From assembly GCA_002500665.1 (NCBI GenBank), contig DLRY01000019.1, positions 9,103 to 72,374 of the forward strand: a stretch of 63,272 bases of DNA, in the 5' to 3' direction. Shown here one piece after another: positions 16,163-25,170 of this stretch (the stretch's first letter is position 1; the number at the start of each line of letters is the position of its first letter). The stretch comes from Opitutia bacterium UBA7876 (GTDB taxonomy: Bacteria > Verrucomicrobiota > Verrucomicrobiia > Opitutales > Seribacteraceae). The notes beneath the pieces were generated by a model. It was given only the letters and a program-made list of their open reading frames with translations, was not told the origin of the DNA and made no database searches. A program made the translations under genes and the position numbers.

Positions 16163-17316
16163 TGAAAGCCAATAGTTAGGACGCGTGCGTCCGGATAGAA
16201 AAGCTGGGAAGTGATCCCGTCTCGTCCGCGCATGACGTACCTGTCGACGGAAAAATCGACGCTGAAGTCCTCTTTGTGAAAGTAGGTCAGCTTGATTCCG
16301 TAGCTTTGCGTAATAAGTTCGGACAGCCGATAGTCGGATGAATAGTGGGGACCTTTGCCGCGTGGTTGCAGAAGAGGTGTTATGGATGTACCGTCCAGAC
16401 TGGTGCGATAGAATTCGGCCGAATCCTGCTGGTAGTATCGATAGTTGGGTTGGATGACGAATTTCTCGCCCAACCTTTTGAGAAGCTTTAGTTCAATGGT
16501 GTGACCGAGGAGGCTGGCATCGTCTGAAAAAAGTCTGTAGGAGCCTTCCACACTTGCCTGCATACCTTCAAGATAGCGCGTAGCTTCAGTATAAAGCACG
16601 AAGGTTCTTCTCTCGTCGGGCCTGTTCTCCGGGTACATGTAAAAGACCTCTCGTTCGAGCGTGGGATGACCGGGAAAAAGAGTCTCGGTAAGTCCGATCT
16701 GCTTGTATGGGTCACTGAGATAACCCTTCGGAAATCCCCAAGTAAGGTTTAGAGATAAAGTTGTTTTGGGATTCAGAACTCGGTAGGCCCCGATTGAAAG
16801 CTCGGGAGTTGTCTTTGACCTAATACCTAGTCCCGGCCCCCCTGGTACGGAGGAATCGACACGGTCGTCCTGAAAAGACAGTCCGGCTTGAAGGACGAGG
16901 GTTTCCTCCGCCAGACTACGAGCGATACTGTAGCCGTAGGTTTTAGAAAGGTAATCAGGCTCGTCACTGTAGCCAAACTCAAAGGTGTGCTCGTATTGCT
17001 CCGCAATTCTCGAGAAGCTTACTATACCAGCTACCCTTTCGTCCTCCAATTCGGCAAGCCACTCTCTGGAACCCGAATCAGCAGGTCTTCCGTAAGGGGT
17101 TGCCCCAGTGATTGAGTCGAGAAGACCGACCACTTCCATCGACCATTCCTTAGATAAGTCCGTTTCACCCTTAAGGTACCATGATACGACCCTTATCCTG
17201 TCGTCATCTTCGTCCCAGAGTTGGTACTTGGCCATTAGCCTCTCTTGACCCGAAGACCTGAAAACACTCCAAGAAAGCAAAGAAAAAAAGATGATGGAAC
17301 GCAACAGGGTAGGCAT
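16150..17316 (-). CDS. DUF3570 family outer-membrane beta-barrel protein with flavinylation-like motif
   Basis: The 388-residue protein has a signal peptide (LLRSIIFFSLLSWSVF) and many alternating amphipathic strands. It ends in Phe (IGFQWEF), the usual signal for outer-membrane barrel assembly. This fits DUF3570. Near the N-terminus it has LLDSITGATPYG, with D67-S-I-T-G-A-T73, a full match to the ApbE acceptor pattern Dxx[ST]GA[TS]. It is the first gene of the operon with apbE and the DUF4266 lipoprotein. The simplest inference is a barrel that receives covalent FMN at Thr73 and handles electrons or a redox metal at the cell surface. The family match is fairly sure from size, barrel pattern and neighbours; the flavin is inferred. 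Confidence 0.82.
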   Translation of the reverse strand: MPTLLRSIIFFSLLSWSVFRSSGQERLMAKYQLWDEDDDRIRVVSWYLKGETDLSKEWSMEVVGLLDSITGATPYGRPADSGSREWLAELEDERVAGIVSFSRIAEQYEHTFEFGYSDEPDYLSKTYGYSIARSLAEETLVLQAGLSFQDDRVDSSVPGGPGLGIRSKTTPELSIGAYRVLNPKTTLSLNLTWGFPKGYLSDPYKQIGLTETLFPGHPTLEREVFYMYPENRPDERRTFVLYTEATRYLEGMQASVEGSYRLFSDDASLLGHTIELKLLKRLGEKFVIQPNYRYYQQDSAEFYRTSLDGTSITPLLQPRGKGPHYSSDYRLSELITQSYGIKLTYFHKEDFSVDFSVDRYVMRGRDGITSQLFYPDARVLTIGFQWEF

Positions 17317-17485
17317 AATTCTATCTTACGGCCTTAGGTAAGGTTTCCAAGCCACGCCTGATACGAAACCGAAGGGAAAAAACTATCTGGGACAATGTGT
17401 TTCTGGGAAGTAAGAGCGCTTTTCCCAAGATTGCAGAGAAATTACTAGATCGCCTTTACAGTAGGACAACGATTGTTCCGAGTCC

Positions 17486-18418
17486 TTAGTCGCGGGAGCT
17501 CCTCAATTGACCATGTTTTTTCAGCCCGCTAGGAGGACCCTTGCGGTGACCGCCCGGACGCTTCATGCCTGCGGGGGGATGGGGACCGCGAGGAGGACCG
17601 CCGGGTTTCAGCCCGTGCGGAGGACCCTTGCGGGAATCGCCTCCCCTGCCTGCGTGCGGAGGGCCCTTGGGGGGACCGCCGGGACGCTTCATGCCTTCAG
17701 GGGGATGGGGACCACGCTGAGGACCGCCGTGATTCATGCCATGGGGCGGACGGGGTCCTTGGGAACGTTGCTGCATTTCCCTTTGCATGCGCTGGCGATC
17801 ATGGTCCATGCGCATCCTTTCCATATCCCATCTCATGCGCTCGCGGTCCTGTTCGAATTCAATCCTCTCCAGTTCAAAGTGAAGTTTTTTAAGCTCGAGC
17901 TCAAGGTGCATGCGCTCGATTTCCACGTTCATCTCCTCGAGCTCATCTTGACCATAATCGTCGTGGTCGTCGTGATGGCGGTCTCGGTCGTGCTTGTCGT
18001 GATGACGATCCCGATCGTGATGGTCTCCGTGATGACGGCCACCATCGTGCTTGTCGTTATGACGACCTCGGTCATGGTGACCTTCACCTCGCTCGCCGCG
18101 CAGGGCCATCCATTTGGCCTTGGCTTCCTTCTCCGTGAGCTTGCCCTCCTCGACGGCCTTCTTGAGCTTGGCCTCCAAGGAGTGCGATTCATGCCCATCA
18201 TGGCGACCCTTGCCGTGGTGTTTGCGATCATCCGATGAGCTCATCGCCTTCCACTTCGCCATGGCGTCTTCCTTGGACATCTTGCCCTCCTCGACGGCCC
18301 GCTTGAGCTTGGACGCAAGGTCACGCATTTCACCACCTTCGTGATGCTTTGCCGACAGGCTGGAACCTAGGGCCAGAAGTCCTGCCAGGATCAGTGAAAA
18401 AACCGCATATATCTTCAT
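17486..18418 (-). CDS. Secreted His/Asp-rich protein with SHOCT-like repeats and Gly/Pro-rich tail
   Basis: The 310-residue protein has a signal peptide (MKIYAVFSLILAGLLALGSS, cleavage near LSA). Two SHOCT-like units follow: LKRAVEEGKMSKEDAMAKW and LKKAVEEGKLTEKEAKAKW. Then comes a stretch of about 60 residues made mostly of His, Asp, Arg and Gly (HDRDRHHDKHDRDRHHDDH), a Met/Glu/Arg-rich coiled coil, and a Gly/Pro-rich tail with repeated GPPxG, HPPxGMKRPGG and KGPP. The His/Asp run suggests binding of divalent metals in the periplasm or outside. The open frame extends upstream to 18703 but without a plausible start; 18418 gives the signal peptide. It shares its motif with the gene at 12991-14031 and diverges from the sulfatase at 18537. 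Function unknown. Confidence 0.75.
   Translation of the reverse strand: MKIYAVFSLILAGLLALGSSLSAKHHEGGEMRDLASKLKRAVEEGKMSKEDAMAKWKAMSSSDDRKHHGKGRHDGHESHSLEAKLKKAVEEGKLTEKEAKAKWMALRGERGEGHHDRGRHNDKHDGGRHHGDHHDRDRHHDKHDRDRHHDDHDDYGQDELEEMNVEIERMHLELELKKLHFELERIEFEQDRERMRWDMERMRMDHDRQRMQREMQQRSQGPRPPHGMNHGGPQRGPHPPEGMKRPGGPPKGPPHAGRGGDSRKGPPHGLKPGGPPRGPHPPAGMKRPGGHRKGPPSGLKKHGQLRSSRD
17521..17735 (-). repeat. Imperfect direct repeats encoding the Gly/Pro tail
   Basis: A unit of about 50 bp (near 17556-17611) recurs with few changes near 17682-17733; both contain GGACGCTTCATGCCT and then GGGGATGGGGACC. They encode repeats of the type HPPxGMKRPGG. Slippage or unequal recombination may vary the tail length. 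Confidence 0.6.
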
Positions 18419-18536
18419 TTTATCGGGGGTTGGGGGTACAAAAAGCCAACATACTGGTATCAAAACATACAAAAATATAAAACAAAAGCCTTTTTTATCT
18501 TTGAAAACGGCCTTGGCGAACATCAAGTTGAGTAGG

Positions 18537-19967
18537 ATGAAACTATCCGCAAAACTCTTTTTTCTCTCGGCTTTGCTTTCCGGTTCCCTTTGCTCCGCCA
18601 AGCCCAACGTCATTCTCGTCTTTATCGACGACATGGGATGGGGAGACTTTTCCTGCTTCGGCAACGAAGCCGCCCAAACGCCCAATATCGACCGATTGGC
18701 CAAGGAAGGGATCCGTTTCGAGCAGTTCTACGTCAATTCTCCCATCTGCTCCCCTTCCCGAACCGCAATTTCGACAGGTCAGTACCCTCAGCGCTGGAAG
18801 ATTACTTCCTACCTAAGCAACCGTGATCACAACAAGCAACGGGGCATGGCTCAGTGGCTCGATCCCAAGGCCCCCATGTTGGCCCGCACCCTGCAAGAGG
18901 CGGGCTACGCCACCGGGCACTTCGGCAAATGGCACATGGGAGGGCAACGGAACGTGGCCGATGCCCCGGCCATCACCGAATATGGTTTCGACCAATCCCT
19001 GACCAATTTCGAGGGGATGGGACCCAAGCTCCTTCCCCTTACCCTCAGACCGGGCCAGGATCCGGACAAACCGGGAAGAATCTGGGCGGATGCCGTGCGC
19101 CTGGGCAAAGGGGTGCGCTGGATGCAACGCTCGAGGATCACGGAAGGCTTTGTGGAGGAAGCGATGCCCTTCATCAAAAAGGCCCAAGGAGAGGGAAAGC
19201 CCTTTTACCTCAACCTCTGGCCGGACGACGTGCACAGTCCGTTTTGGCCTCCCACGGCCAAGTGGGGGGATGGTTCGAAGCGCAGGCTTTATCTTTCCGT
19301 GCTGGAGGCCATGGACGAGCAGCTTGGGAAGTTGTTCGATTTCGTCCGGAACGACCCGAAGCTCGCTGGGAACACCCTGATTCTCGCCTGCTCCGACAAC
19401 GGAGCGGAAAAAGGCGCTGGAGTCTCCGGTCCGTTCCGGGGGTTCAAGACGCACTTGTTCGAAGGGGGAATCCGATCCTCGCTCGTTGTCTGGGGACCCA
19501 GTCTGATTCCATCCAACAAGAATGAGAATACTGGAAGAGTGAACCAGAAATCGGTCTTCTGCGCAGTGGACTTGGTTCCCACCTTGCTCGATCTGGCTGA
19601 AGTCCCCCATCCCAAAGGCGTCAAGTACGACGGCGAATCCCTGCCCGACGTTTTGCTTGGCAAAAGCGAAGAATCCCGCAAGCAGGATATCTTTTTCAGG
19701 CGACCGCCCGACCGCGACTCCTTCTATGGGGTAAGGGATCTGCCCGACCTCGCGGTTCGCTCGGGCAAATGGAAATTGCTCTGCGAGTATGATGGCGCCG
19801 ATGCCCTTCTCTACGACATGGAGAAGGACCGGGGTGAGACCAGGGACTTGTCCGAGAAGCATCCCGAAGTCGTTGCCCGCTTGAGCAAGGCCGTCATTGC
19901 CTGGCACAAATCCATGCCTCCGGACAATGGACCGGCCCTCGGTTCCAAGCCTAAGAAAAAGAAATAG
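18537..19967 (+). CDS. Secreted type I sulfatase
   Basis: The 476-residue protein has a signal peptide (MKLSAKLFFLSALLSG, ending CSA). It has the sulfatase metal site FIDDMGWGDFSC (Asp31/Asp32) and the formylglycine motif CSPSRTAISTG with Cys71. Later conserved parts include GHFGKWHMGG and ACSDNGAEKGAG, the C-terminal metal site Asp-Asn. It hydrolyses sulfate esters in the periplasm or outside, probably on sulfated polysaccharides. I chose ATG 18537 over an upstream TTG at 18501 because it places the signal peptide at the start. It ends in a Lys-rich KPKKKK tail. The DUF1501 and PSD1 genes that face it are typical companions in Verrucomicrobiota and Planctomycetes. Confidence 0.93.
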   Translation: MKLSAKLFFLSALLSGSLCSAKPNVILVFIDDMGWGDFSCFGNEAAQTPNIDRLAKEGIRFEQFYVNSPICSPSRTAISTGQYPQRWKITSYLSNRDHNKQRGMAQWLDPKAPMLARTLQEAGYATGHFGKWHMGGQRNVADAPAITEYGFDQSLTNFEGMGPKLLPLTLRPGQDPDKPGRIWADAVRLGKGVRWMQRSRITEGFVEEAMPFIKKAQGEGKPFYLNLWPDDVHSPFWPPTAKWGDGSKRRLYLSVLEAMDEQLGKLFDFVRNDPKLAGNTLILACSDNGAEKGAGVSGPFRGFKTHLFEGGIRSSLVVWGPSLIPSNKNENTGRVNQKSVFCAVDLVPTLLDLAEVPHPKGVKYDGESLPDVLLGKSEESRKQDIFFRRPPDRDSFYGVRDLPDLAVRSGKWKLLCEYDGADALLYDMEKDRGETRDLSEKHPEVVARLSKAVIAWHKSMPPDNGPALGSKPKKKK

Positions 19968-19998
19968 AGCTCGGGGCCGCCCTGTTGCGCCGGGCCAA

Positions 19999-21441
19999 TC
20001 AGGCTACCACTTCGTGGACGACGTGGTGTTCCTCGACCCCGGTGAGTCGTTGATCGAGCCCGAGCGAGCGGTAGGTCAATTTTTCGTGATCCAAACCAAG
20101 CAGGTGAAGAAGGGTTGCGTTGAAATCGTTCACGTGAACCGGCCGGTCGGCGATTCCGTACCCCAGTTCATCAGTCCGTCCATGGACGTGTCCGGCCTTG
20201 ACTCCGCCTCCGGCCATCCAGACCGTGAATGCCTCCTTGTGGTGATCCCGTCCGACGTTGCTCTTTTCTCGCTCCACACCCGCTCCGTTGTTTCCTTGAG
20301 CCATAGGGGTACGGCCGAACTCGGCGCTCCAGACAACGAGAGTCTCGTCAAGAAGGCCCCTTTCCTTGAGATCCTTGATCAAGGCGGCAATCGGTTGGTC
20401 GACCTGCCTGCACTTGCTGGGCAAACCACGCTGCAGGCCTCCATGGTGATCCCAGCCTTGATCGAACAACTGGACGAAACGGACGCCCCGCTCAACCATC
20501 CGGCGGGCAAGCAGGCAGTTGTTGGAAAACCCCGACCCTTCCGCTTTTGCGCCATAAGCTTCCAGGGTCTTCGCCGACTCGGTCGACAAGTCCTTAAGCT
20601 CGGGCACGCTCGTCTGCATGCGGTAGGCCATTTCGTATTGGCTTATCCGGGTGGCGATCTCGGGATCCCCCACCCCATGAAGCTGTTCACGGTTTAATTC
20701 ATTGACCGCATCCACGACGCGCTTGCGGGCCGCCGAGTCTACGCCCTTGGGGTTGGAGAGGAAGAGAACGGGATCTCCTTTTCCCCTAAACTCGATCCCC
20801 TGATAAACCGATGGAAGAAATCCGCTCCCGAAGATACTGTTGCCCGCTCCGGGGTATTGTCCGGTCACCATGACCACGAAACCGGGCAAATCCTCGTTCA
20901 TTGAGCCAAGACCGTAGTTGGCCCAGGCTCCCAGGCTGGGGCGTCCGAAGCGCTCGAACCCGGTCTGCATGAACATCTGGGCCGGAGCATGGTTGAACTG
21001 GTCGGTATGCAAAGTTCGGATGAAGCACATTTCGTCCGCGCAAGTCTGCAAATTCGGAAGAAGATCGGAAATTTGAATGCCCGACTGTCCGCAGCGTCGG
21101 AAGTTGAACTTCGGATCCTTCGAAGTCCCGAGCAAGGTCGGGCGGGAACGGATGAAGGCGAGTTGCTTGCCCTCGAACATTTCCTTCGGACAAAGCTCAC
21201 CGTCGCGCTTCTGAAGCTCGGGCTTGTAATCGAAAAGGTCGAGGTGCGAAGGGGCTCCGATCAAGTGAAAATAGATTACGCTTTTGGCCTTGGGCGCGAA
21301 GTGGGCAAGAGGAGGCGCTGTTCCGGCACCGAGATCTTGTCCGAGCATCTCGGCCAAAGCGAATGCTCCGACGCCCATGCCTACCCGCTGGAAGAGTTGC
21401 CGCCGGGTAAGGGTCCTCAGGTAGTGGTCGATCGGGTTCAT
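19999..21441 (-). CDS. DUF1501 family protein (Tat-exported)
   Basis: This 480-residue protein begins with a twin-arginine-like signal (TRRQLFQRVGMGVGAFALAE, Arg13-Arg14) and is then a typical DUF1501 protein, a distant alkaline-phosphatase/sulfatase-fold relative. Recognisable parts are FHLIGAPSHLDLFDYKP, RTLHTDQFNHAPAQ, WDHHGG and VVWSAEFGRTPMAQG. DUF1501 genes are paired with PSD1/DUF1549 cytochrome genes in Planctomycetes and Verrucomicrobia; here the partner ends 16 bases before this start, on the same strand. The longer frame to 21750 is a shadow within the partner gene. Substrate unknown; polymer breakdown is the usual guess. Confidence 0.92.
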   Translation of the reverse strand: MNPIDHYLRTLTRRQLFQRVGMGVGAFALAEMLGQDLGAGTAPPLAHFAPKAKSVIYFHLIGAPSHLDLFDYKPELQKRDGELCPKEMFEGKQLAFIRSRPTLLGTSKDPKFNFRRCGQSGIQISDLLPNLQTCADEMCFIRTLHTDQFNHAPAQMFMQTGFERFGRPSLGAWANYGLGSMNEDLPGFVVMVTGQYPGAGNSIFGSGFLPSVYQGIEFRGKGDPVLFLSNPKGVDSAARKRVVDAVNELNREQLHGVGDPEIATRISQYEMAYRMQTSVPELKDLSTESAKTLEAYGAKAEGSGFSNNCLLARRMVERGVRFVQLFDQGWDHHGGLQRGLPSKCRQVDQPIAALIKDLKERGLLDETLVVWSAEFGRTPMAQGNNGAGVEREKSNVGRDHHKEAFTVWMAGGGVKAGHVHGRTDELGYGIADRPVHVNDFNATLLHLLGLDHEKLTYRSLGLDQRLTGVEEHHVVHEVVA

Positions 21442-21457
21442 GAAAGCACGGGCATGC

Positions 21458-24400
21458 CTAGCCTTTGGTGATCGTTTCATCGAGGTTGAGTAAGGCGTTG
21501 GCCACGAAGAACCAGGCGGCCAGTTCCACCTCGTCCAGACCGGGTGAAAGTTTGAGGGCGGACGCGGAGGAGAAGAGAGCCCTGGCATCCTTTGGGTTGG
21601 CTTGGAGCCGCTTGCGCTCCTTGCCGAGGAGACCCTCGAGGATGGAAACCTCCTTCTCGGTTGGTTTTCTGGAAAGAGTCCTGCGGAAAGCCAAGCGGAT
21701 TGCGTCCCCGTCGCCGGAAACGCCTTTGTCCTGGATGATGGAGGCCGCAAACCCGAGAGCCATCTCGACGTAGGCCTGGTCGTTAAGAAGAGTCAAGGCC
21801 TGCAAAGGGGTGTTGGTCCGGCTTCTCTTGGGGAAGCAGGACGACCGGTCGGGCCCGTCGAAATTCACGAAACTGGCATAAGGCGCGGCCCGTCTCCAGA
21901 TCACGTAGACCCCGCGACGGAAACGATCCTCGTTGCGGGCGGCGACGTACTTGGGTTCATTCCTCCCCGTCTGGCGCCAGAGGCCGTCCGGTTGGGGCGG
22001 GTAGACGGGCGGTCCGCCCATTTTTTCGCTCAGCAGACCGGAAACCCGCAGGGCGTTGTCCCGGATCATCTCGGCGGACATACGCAGGCGCGGGCCACGC
22101 GAAAAGTACAGGTTGCGCGGGTCGCGCTCAAGGACGGCGGGCGACACCCGGGAACTCTGACCGTAGGTCCCGCTGAGCGCAATGAGCTTGTGGATATGCT
22201 TCATCGACCAACCGTTCTCCATGAACTCGACGGCCAGCCAGTCGAGAAGACGCGGATGAGTAGGCGGCTCGCTTTGGGAACCGAAATCCGACTCCGTAGA
22301 GACGATGCCCGTACCGAAGAGCTGTCCCCACCAGCGGTTCACCGTCACCCGTGCGACTAGGGGGTTTCCCGGATCTACCAACCACTTGGCCAAGCCCAAA
22401 CGGTTGCGGGACCACTCCTTATTCCATTTGTGAAGGCTCTCCGGGACATCCGCTTCGACCTTCTGCTTGGGGGAAAGATAATTGCCGCGGGACATGACGT
22501 GGGTTTCCCGCTTCTTGTCCATCTCGACCATGACGAGAGTGCTTGCCGGCTTGATCTTCGCGAGCAGGCCCTCGGCTTCGCCGATTCTTCTCTTAAGAGA
22601 GACGATCCCGTTTTTTTGAGTAAGAAAAAGTTCTCTGATTTCCTTCTCCTCCGCCTTGCTCCTCTTCTTTTTCCTCAAAAGAGCGTATAGCTTGTCTTTT
22701 TCCTTTTCGTCGGCAGGAAAAGATTCGGCAAAGGAAAAACGGGGCCGACCGACGTTGCGCCCACCCCCGTAAAGATGCTTCATCTCGATCTCGAGGATGG
22801 CTGGTTTTTCCAGGTCGAGCACTTCCCCGAATTCGAAATACGCTTGATGGCTCTCCCCAAAACGGGGAGCGATCGCCCAGCCGTTCTTCGGGTCAAGATT
22901 GCCGTCTATCAACTGCCCCGCACCGAAGCCGTTCTGTGAGAAACGGGCCCGCGCCCGCTTAAGCGCGACCGCTTCGCGAAGGTCGCCCTTGCGGCGATAA
23001 ACGAGGACCTCGGTCAGCACGAAGTTGGGATTCCCGTTGGTAACGTTGCGCCCCGGTCCCTTCTTCTGCATGCCCTCGTGCAGAAGGGCTTCAAGCCGGA
23101 GAGCCTTCCATTTGCCAGGCCCAGCCCTCGTTTGCATCAAGTAGGTTGAGCGGTCCCCCGGTTTGCCTGTTGCCAAAGCGCTTCCATCCTCAAGAAGCTC
23201 GAAAGTCTCCATGCCGTCCGATGAGGCTCCTTCAATCGGAGCAACCTTCCAATCGGGGACCTGAGCATCGTCTTCCCCTGTTCGCCTCGTCATCTTCTTC
23301 ACCCATGCCGGCAATTCCAGCTCGGCTTTCTTTTCCTCAGCCTTCAGTTTTCGCTTCAAGGAATCGAGCTCGGCGTTCAGACGGCCGAACTCCTTCTCTT
23401 GTCCGGTGCCCAAGGGCAGGTCCATCTTCGGTCCCCAAAAGTCGAAGGAAACGCCCTTCCCACTTTTGTTACGAACTTCGAGAGGCGTATGATTGAAGAA
23501 AGCGAAAAGCTGATAGTATTCCTCTTGGGAAAAGGGATCATACTTGTGGCTATGGCACTGGGCGCATTCCAAGGTAGTGCCAAGCCAGGTCAGTCCGGTC
23601 GCGTTCACCCGGTCGAAGACCTGATTGACTCGGTTTTCCTCAGGATGCACACCCGCCTCCACGTTGCAGGTGGGAGTACGGTGGAAACCGGTGGCGATCT
23701 TTTGCGAAACACTGGCTTCGGGCAAAAGATCTCCCGCAAGCTGCTCGATGGTAAACTGGTCGAAGGGCATATCCGCGTTCATCGCTTTTATGACCCAGTC
23801 GCGGAACGCCCAGCTGTCCCGGAGTTGATCAGCCTGAAACCCATTGGAATCAGCATAGCGGGCCAAGTCCAGCCATTGCCTGGCCCAGTGTTCGCCATAA
23901 CGGGGAGAGGCGAGCAGACGGTCGACGACCTTTTCCCGGGCCTCGGGAGATTGATCCGCGAGAAATTCATCGACCTCCTCTAGCGTTGGCGGCAAGCCGG
24001 TCAGTCCCAGGCTGACCCGGCGCAGCCAGCGAGCTTCATCCGCAGGAGGAGAGGGCCGCCAACCGCGCTTCTCGAGTTGGGCAAGGACGAAGGAATCAAT
24101 CGGGTTACGAACAAAGCCCTTGGCCTTGCCGAAAGGAACTTTCGCGCGGACAGGCTTTTCATATGCCCAATGCTTGGCATAACGAGCACCCTCCTTGATC
24201 CATTGCCTAAGAAGAGAAATTTGACCATCCGACAAAGGATCGCCTTTGGCAGGCATCCGATCTTCTCCATGGGCGGTGACCCTAAGCATAAGCTCGCTCT
24301 TAGCGGGGATTCCTGGAACGATTGCCGACCGGCCCGACTTCCCCCCCTTATAGGCGAACTCGGCAAAATCGAGGCGGAGGTCGCTCTTGGGAGCGTCCAA

Positions 24401-24532
24401 CCCATGACAAGCGAAGCAACTTTGGGAAAGAATGGGACGAATTTGCCTATTGAAATCAATTTCTCCAAAGACGAAAGGTCTCTCACAAAGAATGAGAACA
24501 AAGGGGAGGAAAAATCTTTGTATGTTCTTCAT
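21458..24532 (-). CDS. PSD1 (DUF1549/DUF1553) protein with planctomycete-type cytochrome c domain
   Basis: This secreted 1024-residue protein has a signal peptide (residues 1-23) and a PSCyt1 haem domain with CFACH at 39-43 and the distal MPAKGDPLS loop. A DUF1549 domain follows (about 140-345; RYGEHWARQWLDLARYADSNG), with a second haem-like CAQCH at 323-327. A middle carbohydrate-binding-like region comes next, then DUF1553 (about 690-980; NRWWGQLFGTGIV, SRTNTPLQALTLLNDQAYVE). It lies upstream of the DUF1501 gene with a 16-base gap, in the usual order, so they form a two-gene operon. The pair is widespread in PVC bacteria and is thought to support extracellular polymer use with electron transfer; the exact reaction is not established. 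Confidence 0.95.
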   Translation of the reverse strand: MKNIQRFFLPFVLILCERPFVFGEIDFNRQIRPILSQSCFACHGLDAPKSDLRLDFAEFAYKGGKSGRSAIVPGIPAKSELMLRVTAHGEDRMPAKGDPLSDGQISLLRQWIKEGARYAKHWAYEKPVRAKVPFGKAKGFVRNPIDSFVLAQLEKRGWRPSPPADEARWLRRVSLGLTGLPPTLEEVDEFLADQSPEAREKVVDRLLASPRYGEHWARQWLDLARYADSNGFQADQLRDSWAFRDWVIKAMNADMPFDQFTIEQLAGDLLPEASVSQKIATGFHRTPTCNVEAGVHPEENRVNQVFDRVNATGLTWLGTTLECAQCHSHKYDPFSQEEYYQLFAFFNHTPLEVRNKSGKGVSFDFWGPKMDLPLGTGQEKEFGRLNAELDSLKRKLKAEEKKAELELPAWVKKMTRRTGEDDAQVPDWKVAPIEGASSDGMETFELLEDGSALATGKPGDRSTYLMQTRAGPGKWKALRLEALLHEGMQKKGPGRNVTNGNPNFVLTEVLVYRRKGDLREAVALKRARARFSQNGFGAGQLIDGNLDPKNGWAIAPRFGESHQAYFEFGEVLDLEKPAILEIEMKHLYGGGRNVGRPRFSFAESFPADEKEKDKLYALLRKKKRSKAEEKEIRELFLTQKNGIVSLKRRIGEAEGLLAKIKPASTLVMVEMDKKRETHVMSRGNYLSPKQKVEADVPESLHKWNKEWSRNRLGLAKWLVDPGNPLVARVTVNRWWGQLFGTGIVSTESDFGSQSEPPTHPRLLDWLAVEFMENGWSMKHIHKLIALSGTYGQSSRVSPAVLERDPRNLYFSRGPRLRMSAEMIRDNALRVSGLLSEKMGGPPVYPPQPDGLWRQTGRNEPKYVAARNEDRFRRGVYVIWRRAAPYASFVNFDGPDRSSCFPKRSRTNTPLQALTLLNDQAYVEMALGFAASIIQDKGVSGDGDAIRLAFRRTLSRKPTEKEVSILEGLLGKERKRLQANPKDARALFSSASALKLSPGLDEVELAAWFFVANALLNLDETITKG

Positions 24533-24628
24533 TTAGAAAGACTGGAATACTCTTAGTATACTCAACTAGATCATGCCAAAAGTCCAAAAAAAAGAGGCGA
24601 GAAGAAGATTCGGTGGCGAGGCAAAGGC

Positions 24629-25099
24629 TCAGTTGCTTCCCTCGCCGCCACCGGCAAGACTGATTCCCTCAAGCCCGGACTCCCGGAAAAGGGTTTCGTA
24701 GTGAAGCTCGAGCTCCTTCTTGCGCTTGATCCACTTTTCTTCACCCGCGGCCTCCTCCCCTACCCCGGCCCAGGTCATCTCCGCCTGCAGGTCGCGCCCG
24801 GTCATGCGGATGATCAATTCCTCCCAGAAGGCATCGTCCACGAACTGGTCGTAGAAGCGGACCACTCGCTCTGGGCTTTTCTCGTCCCATTTTCTGGCCA
24901 ATTCATTGCTTTGGCCGTCGCGTCGGATCAAATCCTGCGAATCGAAGTCGTCGCAGGAGGCATAGATTTTTTGCTCCAGTTCGTAGAAAGGTTTCTTTTC
25001 CTTATTCTGCCCCCGGCCGTAGGAATCGAGAATCATTCCGGCTAAGGAGAAAACCTCCACCAAGACCCGGTACTCTTCCTTCGACAAGTCAATTTTCAT
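24629..25099 (-). CDS. Hypothetical protein, 156 residues
   Basis: I do not recognise this soluble, acidic, mostly helical protein. It starts MKIDLSKEEYRVLVEVFSLA and has no signal peptide or membrane helix. A central part (VVRFYDQFVDDAFWEELIIR) is rich in aromatic residues. It is preceded by the Trp-rich repeat protein on the same strand with a gap of about 70 bases and precedes nothing close, so it may be the last gene of a two-gene unit. The reading frame and start ATG are clear. Confidence 0.7.
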   Translation of the reverse strand: MKIDLSKEEYRVLVEVFSLAGMILDSYGRGQNKEKKPFYELEQKIYASCDDFDSQDLIRRDGQSNELARKWDEKSPERVVRFYDQFVDDAFWEELIIRMTGRDLQAEMTWAGVGEEAAGEEKWIKRKKELELHYETLFRESGLEGISLAGGGEGSN

Positions 25100-25170
25100 G
25101 GAGATGGGAAATTCCTATGCAGTTGGGTCGGGAGTAAATCTCCCCTCTTGCCTAAAAACGCAGATCGCCC

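Noticed and set aside
17507..18238. Long plus-strand open frame opposite the His-rich gene
   Set aside because: Its Val/Met/Ile-rich stretch is the reverse complement of His/Asp codons; no independent coding evidence.
18813..19907. Long minus-strand open frame opposite the sulfatase
   Set aside because: The plus strand encodes a complete sulfatase with all motifs; the antisense frame is a G+C-driven shadow.
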